This document shows, piece after piece, positions 7,627 through 14,479 of a stretch of DNA of 30,448 bases. A program made the position numbers and the translations under genes. The first letter of the stretch is position 1. Each line of letters starts with the position of its first letter. Origin of the DNA: a virus; IMG/VR virus record IMGVR_UViG_3300037336_000068, positions 1 to 30,448 of that record, one strand, 5' to 3'. The notes under the pieces were generated by a model, which saw only the letters and a program-made list of their open reading frames with translations, did not search any database and was not told where the DNA came from.

Positions 7627-7640
7627 AGCCCCGAAGGGCT
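7627..7640. other. Short GC-rich hairpin between two minus-strand genes
   Basis: AGCCC pairs with GGGCT around a 4-base loop; on the minus strand the loop reads TTCG, a very stable tetraloop with C-G closure. There is no long T run on the minus side, so it is more likely an RNA-stabilising or attenuating hairpin than a full terminator. Confidence 0.5.
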
Positions 7641-7648
7641 TTAATTAT

Positions 7649-7840
7649 TTATATTATGATTATTGAGGCGGCTTCGTCATTAAGTTGCTGGTGTGCAAGT
7701 AAAGATTCAACTTCTACTTTAAGGGATGGCATAGAAAATGATTTACATTCAAATCCTATTGAAGCTAAACATTCTTTTATCATGAAAAAATTCATTTTAT
7801 TGTTAATCATTGTTAAAACTTCGTTTAATTGGTTAGTCAT
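7649..7840 (-). CDS. Small protein of unknown function
   Basis: The 63-residue product begins MTNQLNEVLTMINNKMNFF and ends in a run of isoleucines (AASIIII). It looks helical with a hydrophobic end. AAGAGAG lies upstream of the start and a good sigma70-like promoter lies about 40 bases further up, so this is the first gene of the leftward cassette. No homologue is recognised. Confidence 0.55.
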   Translation of the reverse strand: MTNQLNEVLTMINNKMNFFMIKECLASIGFECKSFSMPSLKVEVESLLAHQQLNDEAASIIII

Positions 7841-7876
7841 GTGCTTCTCTCTTTGGTTGTTTGCTTCAGTAGGGTT

Positions 7877-7905
7877 ATAATAGCAAACAGTTTTACACTA
7901 TGCAA
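7877..7905 (-). promoter_or_regulatory. Sigma70-like promoter, leftward
   Basis: Read on the minus strand, TTGCAT is followed by a 17-base spacer and TATTAT. Start of transcription would be near 7869, just upstream of the gene at 7840. It can drive the cassette 7840-6764 apart from the replication operon. Confidence 0.6.
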
Positions 7906-7918
7906 GTACTTTATAAAA

Positions 7919-8104
7919 TTATTTTACATTTACCTCAAAATTATCACAGCTAATATTATCGCACCATGTCAGCTTAGGCGTTTCGTGGTCGCCTTGCTCG
8001 GTTTCTAGTTGCATCTCACAAACTTCGCAGCATGGCTTCTCGCTGTACATTGGTGAACTTGGGTTGCTGCTTGTGCTATGTATCCATTCGGGGTAATTAT
8101 TCAT
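7919..8104 (-). CDS. Small zinc-ribbon-like protein
   Basis: The chosen start is the ATG at 8102-8104 with AAGAGAG upstream; the longer frame runs into the upstream gene. The 61-residue protein contains KPCCEVCEMQLE and later WCDNISCDNF, so two C-x2-C or C-x4-C type pairs separated by about 20 residues. This would suit a zinc ribbon. Zinc binding is inferred. It is the last gene of the leftward replication operon. Confidence 0.6.
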   Translation of the reverse strand: MNNYPEWIHSTSSNPSSPMYSEKPCCEVCEMQLETEQGDHETPKLTWCDNISCDNFEVNVK

Positions 8105-8240
8105 TGCTGTTTCTCTCTTTGTTGTTATATGGCGCAGGCATGAACGCACGCGCTAATTTAATATCCTTGATACTGTCGCCAGTGGGCTTTATGCCGTGCC
8201 GAGTCAGCAGGTCAATTAATCCTTGTGTTGTTTTACTCAT
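8097..8240 (-). CDS. 47-residue protein of unknown function
   Basis: The start is the ATG at 8238-8240, giving MSKTTQGLIDLLTRHGIKPT and a basic, Asn-rich end. It overlaps the stop of the upstream gene and the start of the downstream gene, as expected in this compact operon. The first 40 residues look like a small helical domain. No family was recognised. A longer frame from 8291 lies inside the upstream gene and is not preferred. Confidence 0.55.
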   Translation of the reverse strand: MSKTTQGLIDLLTRHGIKPTGDSIKDIKLARAFMPAPYNNKERNSNE

Positions 8241-8346
8241 AACGTAGCAACTCCAGCGCCTCTTTTTTACGCTCAATAGCTCGTAGCACATTAGCGCGTT
8301 TTGCTATTAGTTTATGGTACTTAAAGTCTGGTAATGTGCGTTTCAT
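8233..8346 (-). CDS. 37-residue basic helical peptide
   Basis: The translation is MKRTLPDFKYHKLIAKRANV then LRAIERKKEALELLRYE, a basic protein likely to be a single long helix. It overlaps the neighbour genes at both ends. Coupling in the operon is the main support. Its function is unknown; a basic helix could bind nucleic acid. Confidence 0.5.
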   Translation of the reverse strand: MKRTLPDFKYHKLIAKRANVLRAIERKKEALELLRYE

Positions 8347-8627
8347 TCTGCACGCCTTGATAATCTTTGCGGTGAGCGCTTGCGGTTGAATGCTTGCGTG
8401 TTGTGTTTAGCAGCCCAGCGATTATGATTGATGGGATATATTGCAAGATTAAAATTCGTGATACTTTTGTAAATATCTTCGCTCATGGCTCTTATGCCGT
8501 TATAAGCAAAAATAGAGGCTTCCATAAAATCTTTGTCCTGTATATCAAGGCGCTTATTGTTGCTAAAAAGACACTGTATTAAAATACGCGCCTGTCTGCG
8601 CTTGCTTGTATATTCTGCTCTAGTCAT
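8343..8627 (-). CDS. Basic protein of unknown function
   Basis: The chosen start is the ATG at 8625-8627, with AGGAGAG 5 bases upstream, one of the best ribosome sites in the window. The 94-residue product begins MTRAEYTSKRRQARILIQC and is rich in Arg, Lys and Asn, ending NRKRSPQRLSRRAE. This suggests a nucleic-acid-binding protein. It follows the helicase gene in the same operon after a short gap. No family was recognised. Confidence 0.6.
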   Translation of the reverse strand: MTRAEYTSKRRQARILIQCLFSNNKRLDIQDKDFMEASIFAYNGIRAMSEDIYKSITNFNLAIYPINHNRWAAKHNTQAFNRKRSPQRLSRRAE

Positions 8628-8670
8628 GTTGCTCTCCTGTTTGATTAGCTTGTAGCTTACCATCGTTTTG

Positions 8671-10023
8671 CTAATCAAGTACTCCGACCAGTTTGGCTTT
8701 TAAGGCGTATAGTAAATCGCTTTGGGTAACATCCTTTGATGCAAGCACATCCATTACGCGCTCATCCATGCAATCTTTTGCAACTATGTGAATAATTCTA
8801 ACTGGTTTAGTTTGCCCCTGTCTGTGTAGCCTACCGTTGAATTGTTGGTATAACTCAAGCGACCAGTTAAGGCCAAACCATACGATTAAAGACCCACCTT
8901 TTTGTAAATTTAAACCATGCCCGGCACTTGCTGGATGCGCTAATAATATTTTTATTTTGCCATCGTTCCAATCATCAATGGTGCTTTGCTTTTTATCTAG
9001 CGCGACCGCATGAGGGAATAACTTTTTCAGGCGTACCAAATCGGTTTTATAGTTGTACGCCACTAGCATCGGCTCATCGTTGCAGTCTGCTATTTCTTCA
9101 ATGGCTTTTAGCTTTTCATCATGTAGGGTTATCCAGTTTTTATTTGCATCGGTGTAAATCGCACCGTTTGACCATTGCAATAATTTGTTTGCTAGTACTG
9201 CTGCGCTTGGTGCTTCAATCTCATCGTCACCAACTACAAGCAATAACTCTTTTTCAAATTGCGAATAGTCGGCCTTTTGTTTTGGCGTAAGTTGTACGCT
9301 AATAACTTGATCTAACCTGTCGGGTAATTCTAAATAATCAGCAGCAGACATTGATAACGTAAACGGTTTTATTAATTCATGTATCTTGGTATCAGACCCC
9401 TTTTTCGGCTCATATTTAAAGCCCATATAATCAGACTCAAAAAAGCGTCGTTTATAATCAGTCATTGTGCGACCTAATGATAAACCAAAATCTACTAAGT
9501 AAACCTGTGACCACAAATCTAAAAGGCCGTTAGGGCTAGGTGTGCCAGTTAAACCTATAACATAGTCAGTCATTGGTAATATTTTTTTTAGGGCTTTAAA
9601 GCGCTGTGAAGCGCTACTTTTAAAACTGCTAGACTCATCAATTATCACGCAATCAAAAGGCCAATCTTTTTTATAATAATCGACTAGCCATTTTATGTTC
9701 TCGCGGTTTATGCAAACAATGTCGCATGATGAGTTTAACGCGCTTATACGTTTCTTTTCGCTACCAGTGGCAACATTCACACGTAAATGTTGCAGGTGTT
9801 CCCACAAAAAAACCTCATTAGGCCAAACGCTATTGGCTACACGTAGCGGAGCAATCACCAGAACACGCGAAATGGTAAAGCTGTCAATTAGGTCGCTTAT
9901 CGCGGTAAGTGTTGTCACAGTTTTGCCTAAGCCCATATCAAGGAACAACAAAGCGCGTTTTTGCTCTAGTATAAACTCAACGCCTTTGCGCTGGTAATTG
10001 TGTAAATCATTACGACATAACAT
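8671..10023 (-). CDS. SNF2-type DEAD/DEAH-box helicase
   Basis: The 450-residue protein shows the superfamily 2 motif series: Q-like HNYQRKGVEFIL (8-19), Walker A DMGLGKT (29-35), DEXX-type VIIDESSSFKS (about 125), LTGTPSPNGLLDLWSQ (motif III region), and in the C-terminal half AGHGLNLQ, then QQFNGRLHRQGQTKPV (motif VI). It is a Swi2/Snf2 ATPase without accessory domains. Such proteins translocate on DNA or RNA using ATP. It overlaps the VRR-NUC gene, and both sit beside a DNA polymerase, so a role in phage replication or recombination is likely. Its exact substrate is not known. Confidence 0.9.
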   Translation of the reverse strand: MLCRNDLHNYQRKGVEFILEQKRALLFLDMGLGKTVTTLTAISDLIDSFTISRVLVIAPLRVANSVWPNEVFLWEHLQHLRVNVATGSEKKRISALNSSCDIVCINRENIKWLVDYYKKDWPFDCVIIDESSSFKSSASQRFKALKKILPMTDYVIGLTGTPSPNGLLDLWSQVYLVDFGLSLGRTMTDYKRRFFESDYMGFKYEPKKGSDTKIHELIKPFTLSMSAADYLELPDRLDQVISVQLTPKQKADYSQFEKELLLVVGDDEIEAPSAAVLANKLLQWSNGAIYTDANKNWITLHDEKLKAIEEIADCNDEPMLVAYNYKTDLVRLKKLFPHAVALDKKQSTIDDWNDGKIKILLAHPASAGHGLNLQKGGSLIVWFGLNWSLELYQQFNGRLHRQGQTKPVRIIHIVAKDCMDERVMDVLASKDVTQSDLLYALKAKLVGVLD

Positions 10024-10273
10024 AAATAAAAGCCTCTATGTTGTCAATAATGTGAACAATAGCGCCTTTGCTTTGCATTTTTGTAATAGTGTGCTGCTGA
10101 TAAACACTAGGCTTTTTACCCAAAGCTTTAAACTCAACGAAAACAACCGATCCGTTTTTAATGTAAAGCCTGTCGGGTACGCCCCTTTGTGAAGGGCTAG
10201 AAAACTTATAGCCTAGCCAACCGTTATCCTTCGCCCATTTACTGCAACTTCTTTCAATAGTAGATTCACGCAT
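10010..10273 (-). CDS. VRR-NUC domain nuclease
   Basis: The 87-residue protein is a minimal VRR-NUC domain of the PD-(D/E)xK superfamily: GVPDRLYI (D34), VFVEFKALGKKP (E47, K49) and YQQHTI (Q59/Q60). The acidic residues and the lysine form the metal-dependent nuclease site. Related phage proteins cleave branched DNA such as Holliday junctions. It overlaps the helicase gene downstream and the polymerase gene upstream, so it is part of the replication and recombination module. Confidence 0.9.
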   Translation of the reverse strand: MRESTIERSCSKWAKDNGWLGYKFSSPSQRGVPDRLYIKNGSVVFVEFKALGKKPSVYQQHTITKMQSKGAIVHIIDNIEAFIYVMS

Positions 10274-12053
10274 TAAAACCGACCCCTTTTAACAAATCGT
10301 TTGCATAATCTATATAGCGATCATAATTAACATCATCGGGGAACACCGCTGGCAATGTCATCAATGGTTTTCCACCGTTTGACTTTGGGACTTTGTTGCC
10401 GTTTTTTATATATTCAATGTTTATATTATCATCAACTTTAGCGCTGTAATAAAACCGCACCGCTTTGCCTAAAAACTCACCTTGCCACTTTGCGCCACCA
10501 GTAACCTTTCTCAGCGTAACAAACTGGCGTATGTCATTGCACTCGCGTATGGTTTTAGCAATAGGTGTTTGGTTCGCTAAAAACTCAGAAACAGCGGTAA
10601 AACATATATTGCAATCAGGGTTTTTAGATAAGCCACCGTTTGCAAAAGTGCCTTTTCTTTTAACCTGATTATCAGTTGTAACCGCTAAGTAATTATTTAC
10701 ATCACGACTCGCTAATAATTTGTAATGTGTTTCTTCTAGCTCGTAAGAAGTATCAAGCATCCAATCAAAACAAATATTTCTTAATTCATCTAGTTCATCT
10801 TTTTTACACTTAACTACGATGCCGTCAGTGTTAGCGCTGTACACTGTAAAGCCTGCGCCTTCAAACTGTTCAATTAACATCAACAGACATAGTTGCCCGG
10901 TAATTGTTGTCTGTAATAATAAATCAGGCGCGTAAAGTGCCGACCATTTAGAGCCTAATTTGCCGAAGCTGCCGTTAACGCATATTTTAAGCGTATCTGC
11001 TGTGACTTTATCGCCTGCTCGTTTTGCTTGTATGCGCCTATCAACAATTGATTGATACACTCTTAAAAAAGGCAAGCCCATGCTCTTGGGCGCAAGTGAC
11101 TGCTGTAGTATTATGTTTGGGTAATAACTAGCAACGTCAACCTCTAGCAAGCACTCACCGCTATTCACGCGCACTAGTTGGGACTTCTCACAGCTATGCA
11201 GGCCACCAATACCCATTTGATACTCAGCCCCACCAATTTTAATCTTAGTATCTGCTAACTCTTTAGGCATTTTAACCGCACCATTTAAGCCCAAAGAAAA
11301 GCGCATTTTTAGCAAGGTATCAAATATTGATGTTAGTTGCTGACTTTTAAAAGATACAATTTTAGGGTTCTGATACTTAAATTGCATACCATGAGGCACA
11401 TCTGGCTTTTTGTAAGTTTTGCCGGTTTCTTTTTGTAGTTCTGATTTAATCACCGTCTCGGCTATTTGTGCGTCAGACTTGCTGCGTAAATCCATGCCGT
11501 ACTGCTCAGACATTGAGACACGCAAAGCGATTTGTTTTGATAATGAGTCAAACAATTCTTTTGTAGTAGTTAAATCATTAACGCAATAATCGCGCAAGTC
11601 TTTGTGTTGCTCTGGTGTTATTGTCGCGCTTGGCTCAATAGGTAGGTCTTGAATGGTTTTAGAGTTGAGCCGGCCACCGTATATTTTTAAACTTGATTGA
11701 CCGGGCGCGACTTCTATAATGTCGATGTGATCCCAATCATCAGGTACACGCAAATCCATATCTTTAGTAATAGCCCAGCTTGGCTGATTACTTGTAATTA
11801 TTTTATCGCATAAGTCTTTTAATTTATCAACAGGCCAACCCTTTAACGCGGCCGCAATAATAGGTAAATCAAAACTATTACCGTTAAAACTAACGGTTGT
11901 TTGCGTAGACATTAACCGAAGTAATGTTTTTTTATCGAGTGGCTTACCTTCGTAAAATTCAAAATGTTTGACTTTATTAGTGGAAGTACTTAAAGCAGAA
12001 AGCAGGAAGTAATTTTTATAAATTTCAACGTCTATTATGTATTGTGTTTTCAT
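10266..12053 (-). CDS. Compact family B DNA polymerase with 3'-5' exonuclease
   Basis: The 595-residue protein has all three exonuclease motifs: D8-V-E10, N57...D62 in SFNGNSFDLP, and Y156...D160 in YCVNDLTTTKEL. The polymerase domain has motif A EVDVASYYPNII (D306), motif B KICVNGSFGKLG (K356, N360) and motif C YSANTDGI (N408-T-D410). This is family B, not family A. Motif C keeps the second, essential aspartate, but the first is Asn. At 595 residues it is short for the family. A TPR2 insertion typical of protein-primed enzymes is not obvious. It is the replicative polymerase of this phage, next to an SNF2 helicase, VRR-NUC, DUF2815 and DUF2800 proteins. Confidence 0.85.
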   Translation of the reverse strand: MKTQYIIDVEIYKNYFLLSALSTSTNKVKHFEFYEGKPLDKKTLLRLMSTQTTVSFNGNSFDLPIIAAALKGWPVDKLKDLCDKIITSNQPSWAITKDMDLRVPDDWDHIDIIEVAPGQSSLKIYGGRLNSKTIQDLPIEPSATITPEQHKDLRDYCVNDLTTTKELFDSLSKQIALRVSMSEQYGMDLRSKSDAQIAETVIKSELQKETGKTYKKPDVPHGMQFKYQNPKIVSFKSQQLTSIFDTLLKMRFSLGLNGAVKMPKELADTKIKIGGAEYQMGIGGLHSCEKSQLVRVNSGECLLEVDVASYYPNIILQQSLAPKSMGLPFLRVYQSIVDRRIQAKRAGDKVTADTLKICVNGSFGKLGSKWSALYAPDLLLQTTITGQLCLLMLIEQFEGAGFTVYSANTDGIVVKCKKDELDELRNICFDWMLDTSYELEETHYKLLASRDVNNYLAVTTDNQVKRKGTFANGGLSKNPDCNICFTAVSEFLANQTPIAKTIRECNDIRQFVTLRKVTGGAKWQGEFLGKAVRFYYSAKVDDNINIEYIKNGNKVPKSNGGKPLMTLPAVFPDDVNYDRYIDYANDLLKGVGFNA

Positions 12054-12075
12054 TACAGGGGTGTCCTGTTTAAAT

Positions 12076-12100
12076 TAAAAAAGCCGCCATAAAAGGCGGC
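12076..12100 (-). terminator. Rho-independent terminator inside leftward operon
   Basis: On the minus strand GCCGCC, a 6-base loop and GGCGGC are followed by TTTTTTAATTT. It lies after the DUF2815 gene and before the polymerase gene, so it probably limits how much transcript reaches the polymerase. Confidence 0.8.
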
Positions 12101-12117
12101 ATAAATATTAAAATGCT

Positions 12118-12648
12118 TTAGTTCATAAAGCCATCATCTTCATCATCTTCAAACATTTCAAAGTCATTATTGCTTGCAGTAGCGCCATCGCCAAACGGTG
12201 TGCCATCTTTTAGAAACTGTACACCTAACAGATTAGCATTAACGCGCTTACCGAAGTTATTATTCTGATACCAAAGTTCAACAACAGCATTCACATAACA
12301 GCCTGCATAAGGTTTATTGTCATCTTCTGTTAGTGGTGACTTGTCTTTGTCGATAATCATCGGGCGCTTATTGTTTGACGCTTTGAACGACATATGGTCA
12401 GCATAACCATCGTAATCAAACTCATCACCATCTTTAAAACAAATTTTATCAGATGGTATCTTAGAGCCTTTCAAGTTGTCAGTAATGCCGCTTTTTACTC
12501 GCGCGTTAATCTGCTTAATCAAATCAGCGTGGGCGCTTTTACAAAGTAAAAAGGTAGCTTCAAACTTACCTGACTCACCTTGAAAGCTTGCGCGTTGAAA
12601 AAGAGAAGGGAACGAAAGACGTACATTATTTAATTTAATTTTTGACAT
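12118..12648 (-). CDS. DUF2815 protein, putative single-stranded DNA-binding protein
   Basis: The 176-residue protein begins MSKIKLNNVRLSFPSLFQRA, the typical start of DUF2815 proteins, and continues with FEATFLLCKSAH and AGCYVNAVVELWYQNNNFGKRVNANLLGVQF. The C-terminus is very acidic (NNDFEMFEDDEDDGFMN), like the tail of single-stranded DNA-binding proteins that recruit partners. The family is often found beside phage polymerases and DUF2800 nucleases. Strand-binding is a family-level inference. A 34-base leader identical to that of the gene at 14203 carries its ribosome site (AAAGG). Confidence 0.85.
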   Translation of the reverse strand: MSKIKLNNVRLSFPSLFQRASFQGESGKFEATFLLCKSAHADLIKQINARVKSGITDNLKGSKIPSDKICFKDGDEFDYDGYADHMSFKASNNKRPMIIDKDKSPLTEDDNKPYAGCYVNAVVELWYQNNNFGKRVNANLLGVQFLKDGTPFGDGATASNNDFEMFEDDEDDGFMN

Positions 12649-12676
12649 TTTATTTACCTTTTATATTGTTTAATTT
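12643..12676 (-). repeat. 34-base leader repeat, copy 1
   Basis: The 34 bases around and upstream of the DUF2815 start are identical to 14198-14231, which hold the start of the next operon gene. Each copy contains AAAGG and the ATG. Two genes therefore share an exact translation-initiation region. Confidence 0.9.
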
Positions 12677-12680
12677 CATT

Positions 12681-12713
12681 GTTCAAATTTGAACGGTTTA
12701 AGCATAGCTTAAA
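12681..12713. promoter_or_regulatory. Two adjacent palindromes upstream of DUF2815 gene
   Basis: GTTCAAATTTGAAC (12681-12694) is a perfect 14-base palindrome. TTTAAGC-ATA-GCTTAAA (12697-12713) is a perfect 7+3+7 inverted repeat. On the minus strand TTGCTA, 17 bases, TATGCT gives a promoter overlapping the second palindrome. A regulator binding here is likely; the Cro-like protein at 14285 is a candidate. Confidence 0.6.
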
Positions 12714-12722
12714 GATTATTGT

Positions 12723-13853
12723 TTAGCAAGCATCAAAGTCATCTTTGTTGATATTAATTGCAGGCCGTTTGTCATCGTGCTTTACAAGGGTTGGTTTACC
12801 GCTGGGCTTAACAATTAAACCGTCTAATTGTTTAATGTTCTTTTTACCTAGTAGCTTTTGGGCTTGGGTTACTGATATGAAAAACTTCTTATAAAGTTGC
12901 TCATCGGTGTAATGTTTAGTGAGTAACTCTGCTGCGTCTTTTTCATCGCCCCATTTGCGTAAGCTCCTACCCTCGACAATTTTAAAGCCTTCAAAGCTTA
13001 CACCAGACTCTAAGCGCTCAACCACTAAACTTTCAACAGCGTCTAACCATCCAGCTATCAGCTTTTTATTATCAAGCGCAAAGCGTAATTGCTCATCGCT
13101 TAAAGTGTCGGCTGGCTTTATTGTGGTGGGCGTTAAGTCATCAAACATTGTGATTAACGTTTGCTCAGTTAAGGATTTTAAAGCCGGGCAAGTCGCCTTT
13201 GCTTTACACCATTGGCATTGTTTATCGCCAGGTGTGCGCGGTGCATCATCTTCAAAGCATTCTTCTGCTTTGCGTTTAACGTATTCGCCCCACTCTAATA
13301 AATCGCTTACGCTTATTTCCCACTCGCTTACGTGGTCAAGTCTTGGCTGGTGTATCGTTATCTTAATAACATTTATGTCGTATATATGCGCGTAATCTTC
13401 ATACGCGCCCAAAGCGTAAAGCATCGCTTGTGTATTTTGTTCAGCGTCTACCATTATGCCTTGCCCATACTTCAAATCAATAACGCGCAATACCCCATTG
13501 TCTTGTATTATCATCGCATCACAAGTGCCGAACCCTTCGCGCACCCAAGGCGAAAAATCAACGCGCACCTCATACATATGGTGGCCGCTAAACTGTTTAA
13601 CGTAATCAACATACGATTGCACAAACTCAGACATGTAATTCGTGACTTCATAACCTTCAAAGATTTGCCCTATTAAGCTGTCTGGTGATACCCCTTCAAC
13701 TAAACAGTGTTCAGCTACCGCATGTGCTGCCGTACCTTCGGCAGCAAAGCTTGAACCTCTCTGTATAACACCGTCTTCGGCTTTAACACTACCAGAGCAT
13801 CTAAGCCACCTCTCAGAACCAGATGCGCTTAGTTTTGCGTGTAAGGCGCTCAT
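12723..13853 (-). CDS. DUF2800 protein, Cas4/RecB-like nuclease
   Basis: The 376-residue protein has RecB-family motifs: HAVAEHCLVEG near residue 45, GFGTCDAMII and VIDLKYGQGI (catalytic Asp and Asp-x-Lys, about 115-135), and Gln in the following helix. Four cysteines, one in WLRCSGS near residue 19 and three in CQWCKAKATC near residue 213, match the iron-sulphur cluster of AddB and Cas4 enzymes. It would be a 5'-3' exonuclease preparing ends for recombination. It pairs with the DUF2815 protein next to it, as in many phages. Cluster binding is inferred from the Cys spacing. Confidence 0.85.
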   Translation of the reverse strand: MSALHAKLSASGSERWLRCSGSVKAEDGVIQRGSSFAAEGTAAHAVAEHCLVEGVSPDSLIGQIFEGYEVTNYMSEFVQSYVDYVKQFSGHHMYEVRVDFSPWVREGFGTCDAMIIQDNGVLRVIDLKYGQGIMVDAEQNTQAMLYALGAYEDYAHIYDINVIKITIHQPRLDHVSEWEISVSDLLEWGEYVKRKAEECFEDDAPRTPGDKQCQWCKAKATCPALKSLTEQTLITMFDDLTPTTIKPADTLSDEQLRFALDNKKLIAGWLDAVESLVVERLESGVSFEGFKIVEGRSLRKWGDEKDAAELLTKHYTDEQLYKKFFISVTQAQKLLGKKNIKQLDGLIVKPSGKPTLVKHDDKRPAININKDDFDAC

Positions 13854-14203
13854 AACATTTCTACTTTTGCTTTAAACTCCGAAAGTCTAGCCACATCAAT
13901 GTCGCTTACCTTCGATGCGGAAAACTCAGAAAGGATGGTTTTTATTTTGCTTTTAAGTTTTTGGTCTTTACGCACAAAGCTTAATAAAAAGTCTTGAACA
14001 TCCTTATGCTTCAATTGGCTTTGCTCAGGTTCAGCATTTAAAAGTTCAAAATCAACCACCACAGGTTCAACATCGGCCACAGGATCAGTTACCGGTTCAA
14101 CAAATGAAACAGGCGCGGCCACTTCTTTTGATTGTGCTTTAATCGTTGCGCGTAAAGCGTCTATTGATGCGGTGAGTAATTCGATTTTATTTTCTAATGA
14201 CAT
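13850..14203 (-). CDS. Early protein of unknown function
   Basis: The 117-residue product has an N-terminal coiled-coil-like helix (MSLENKIELLTASIDALRAT), a middle segment rich in Val, Glu and Pro (VEPVTDPVADVEPVV) that looks disordered, and a C-terminal helical part ending SEFKAKVEML. It is the first gene of the leftward replication operon and overlaps the DUF2800 gene by ATGA. A scaffold or partner for replication proteins is possible, but no family was recognised. Confidence 0.65.
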   Translation of the reverse strand: MSLENKIELLTASIDALRATIKAQSKEVAAPVSFVEPVTDPVADVEPVVVDFELLNAEPEQSQLKHKDVQDFLLSFVRKDQKLKSKIKTILSEFSASKVSDIDVARLSEFKAKVEML

Positions 14204-14231
14204 TTTATTTACCTTTTATATTGTTTAATTT
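14198..14231 (-). repeat. 34-base leader repeat, copy 2
   Basis: Identical to 12643-12676. It carries the ribosome site and ATG of the first gene of the leftward operon. The sequence further upstream also shares a GTTTAAGC-like element with copy 1. Confidence 0.9.
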
Positions 14232-14234
14232 ACG

Positions 14235-14263
14235 TTTAGCGTTTAAGCTACACTTAATATAAT
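14235..14263 (+). promoter_or_regulatory. Rightward promoter with overlapping inverted repeat
   Basis: TTTAGC, 17 bases, TATAAT forms a promoter reading toward the Cro-like gene. Its spacer holds TTTAAGC-TAC-ACTTAAT (14242-14258), an imperfect version of the palindrome at 12697. A shared operator that switches between leftward and rightward operons is plausible. Confidence 0.55.
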
Positions 14264-14284
14264 ACAATCACCCGGGGTAAGCAA

Positions 14285-14479
14285 GTGGAAGAAATAATTA
14301 ATTATTTTGGGGGGAAGTCGCAATTAGCTAAAGCGTTAAGTGTTGACCCAGCCGCGGTAAGTCAATGGTTATCGGGTGGATGTATTCCACCTAGGCGAGC
14401 TATTGAAATAGAAATAAAATCAAACGGTAAATTTAAAGCCATAGATACTATAAAAAGGTGCAATTATGCAAACGATTAA
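14285..14479 (+). CDS. Cro/YdaS-like helix-turn-helix regulator
   Basis: The start codon is GTG at 14285, with GGGG 8 bases upstream. The 64-residue protein has MEEIINYFGGKSQLAKALSV then DPAAVSQWLSGGCIPPRRAI, a standard helix-turn-helix with the Ser-Gln-Trp recognition helix typical of Cro and YdaS proteins. It sits at the divergent point between the leftward replication operon and the rightward primase gene, next to inverted repeats that are good operator candidates. No CI-type partner is present. Its end overlaps the primase start. Confidence 0.8.
   Translation: MEEIINYFGGKSQLAKALSVDPAAVSQWLSGGCIPPRRAIEIEIKSNGKFKAIDTIKRCNYAND

Noticed and set aside
14285-14479. Full lysogeny switch
   Set aside because: Only one Cro/YdaS-like gene is present; no CI-type repressor, integrase or attachment site was found.
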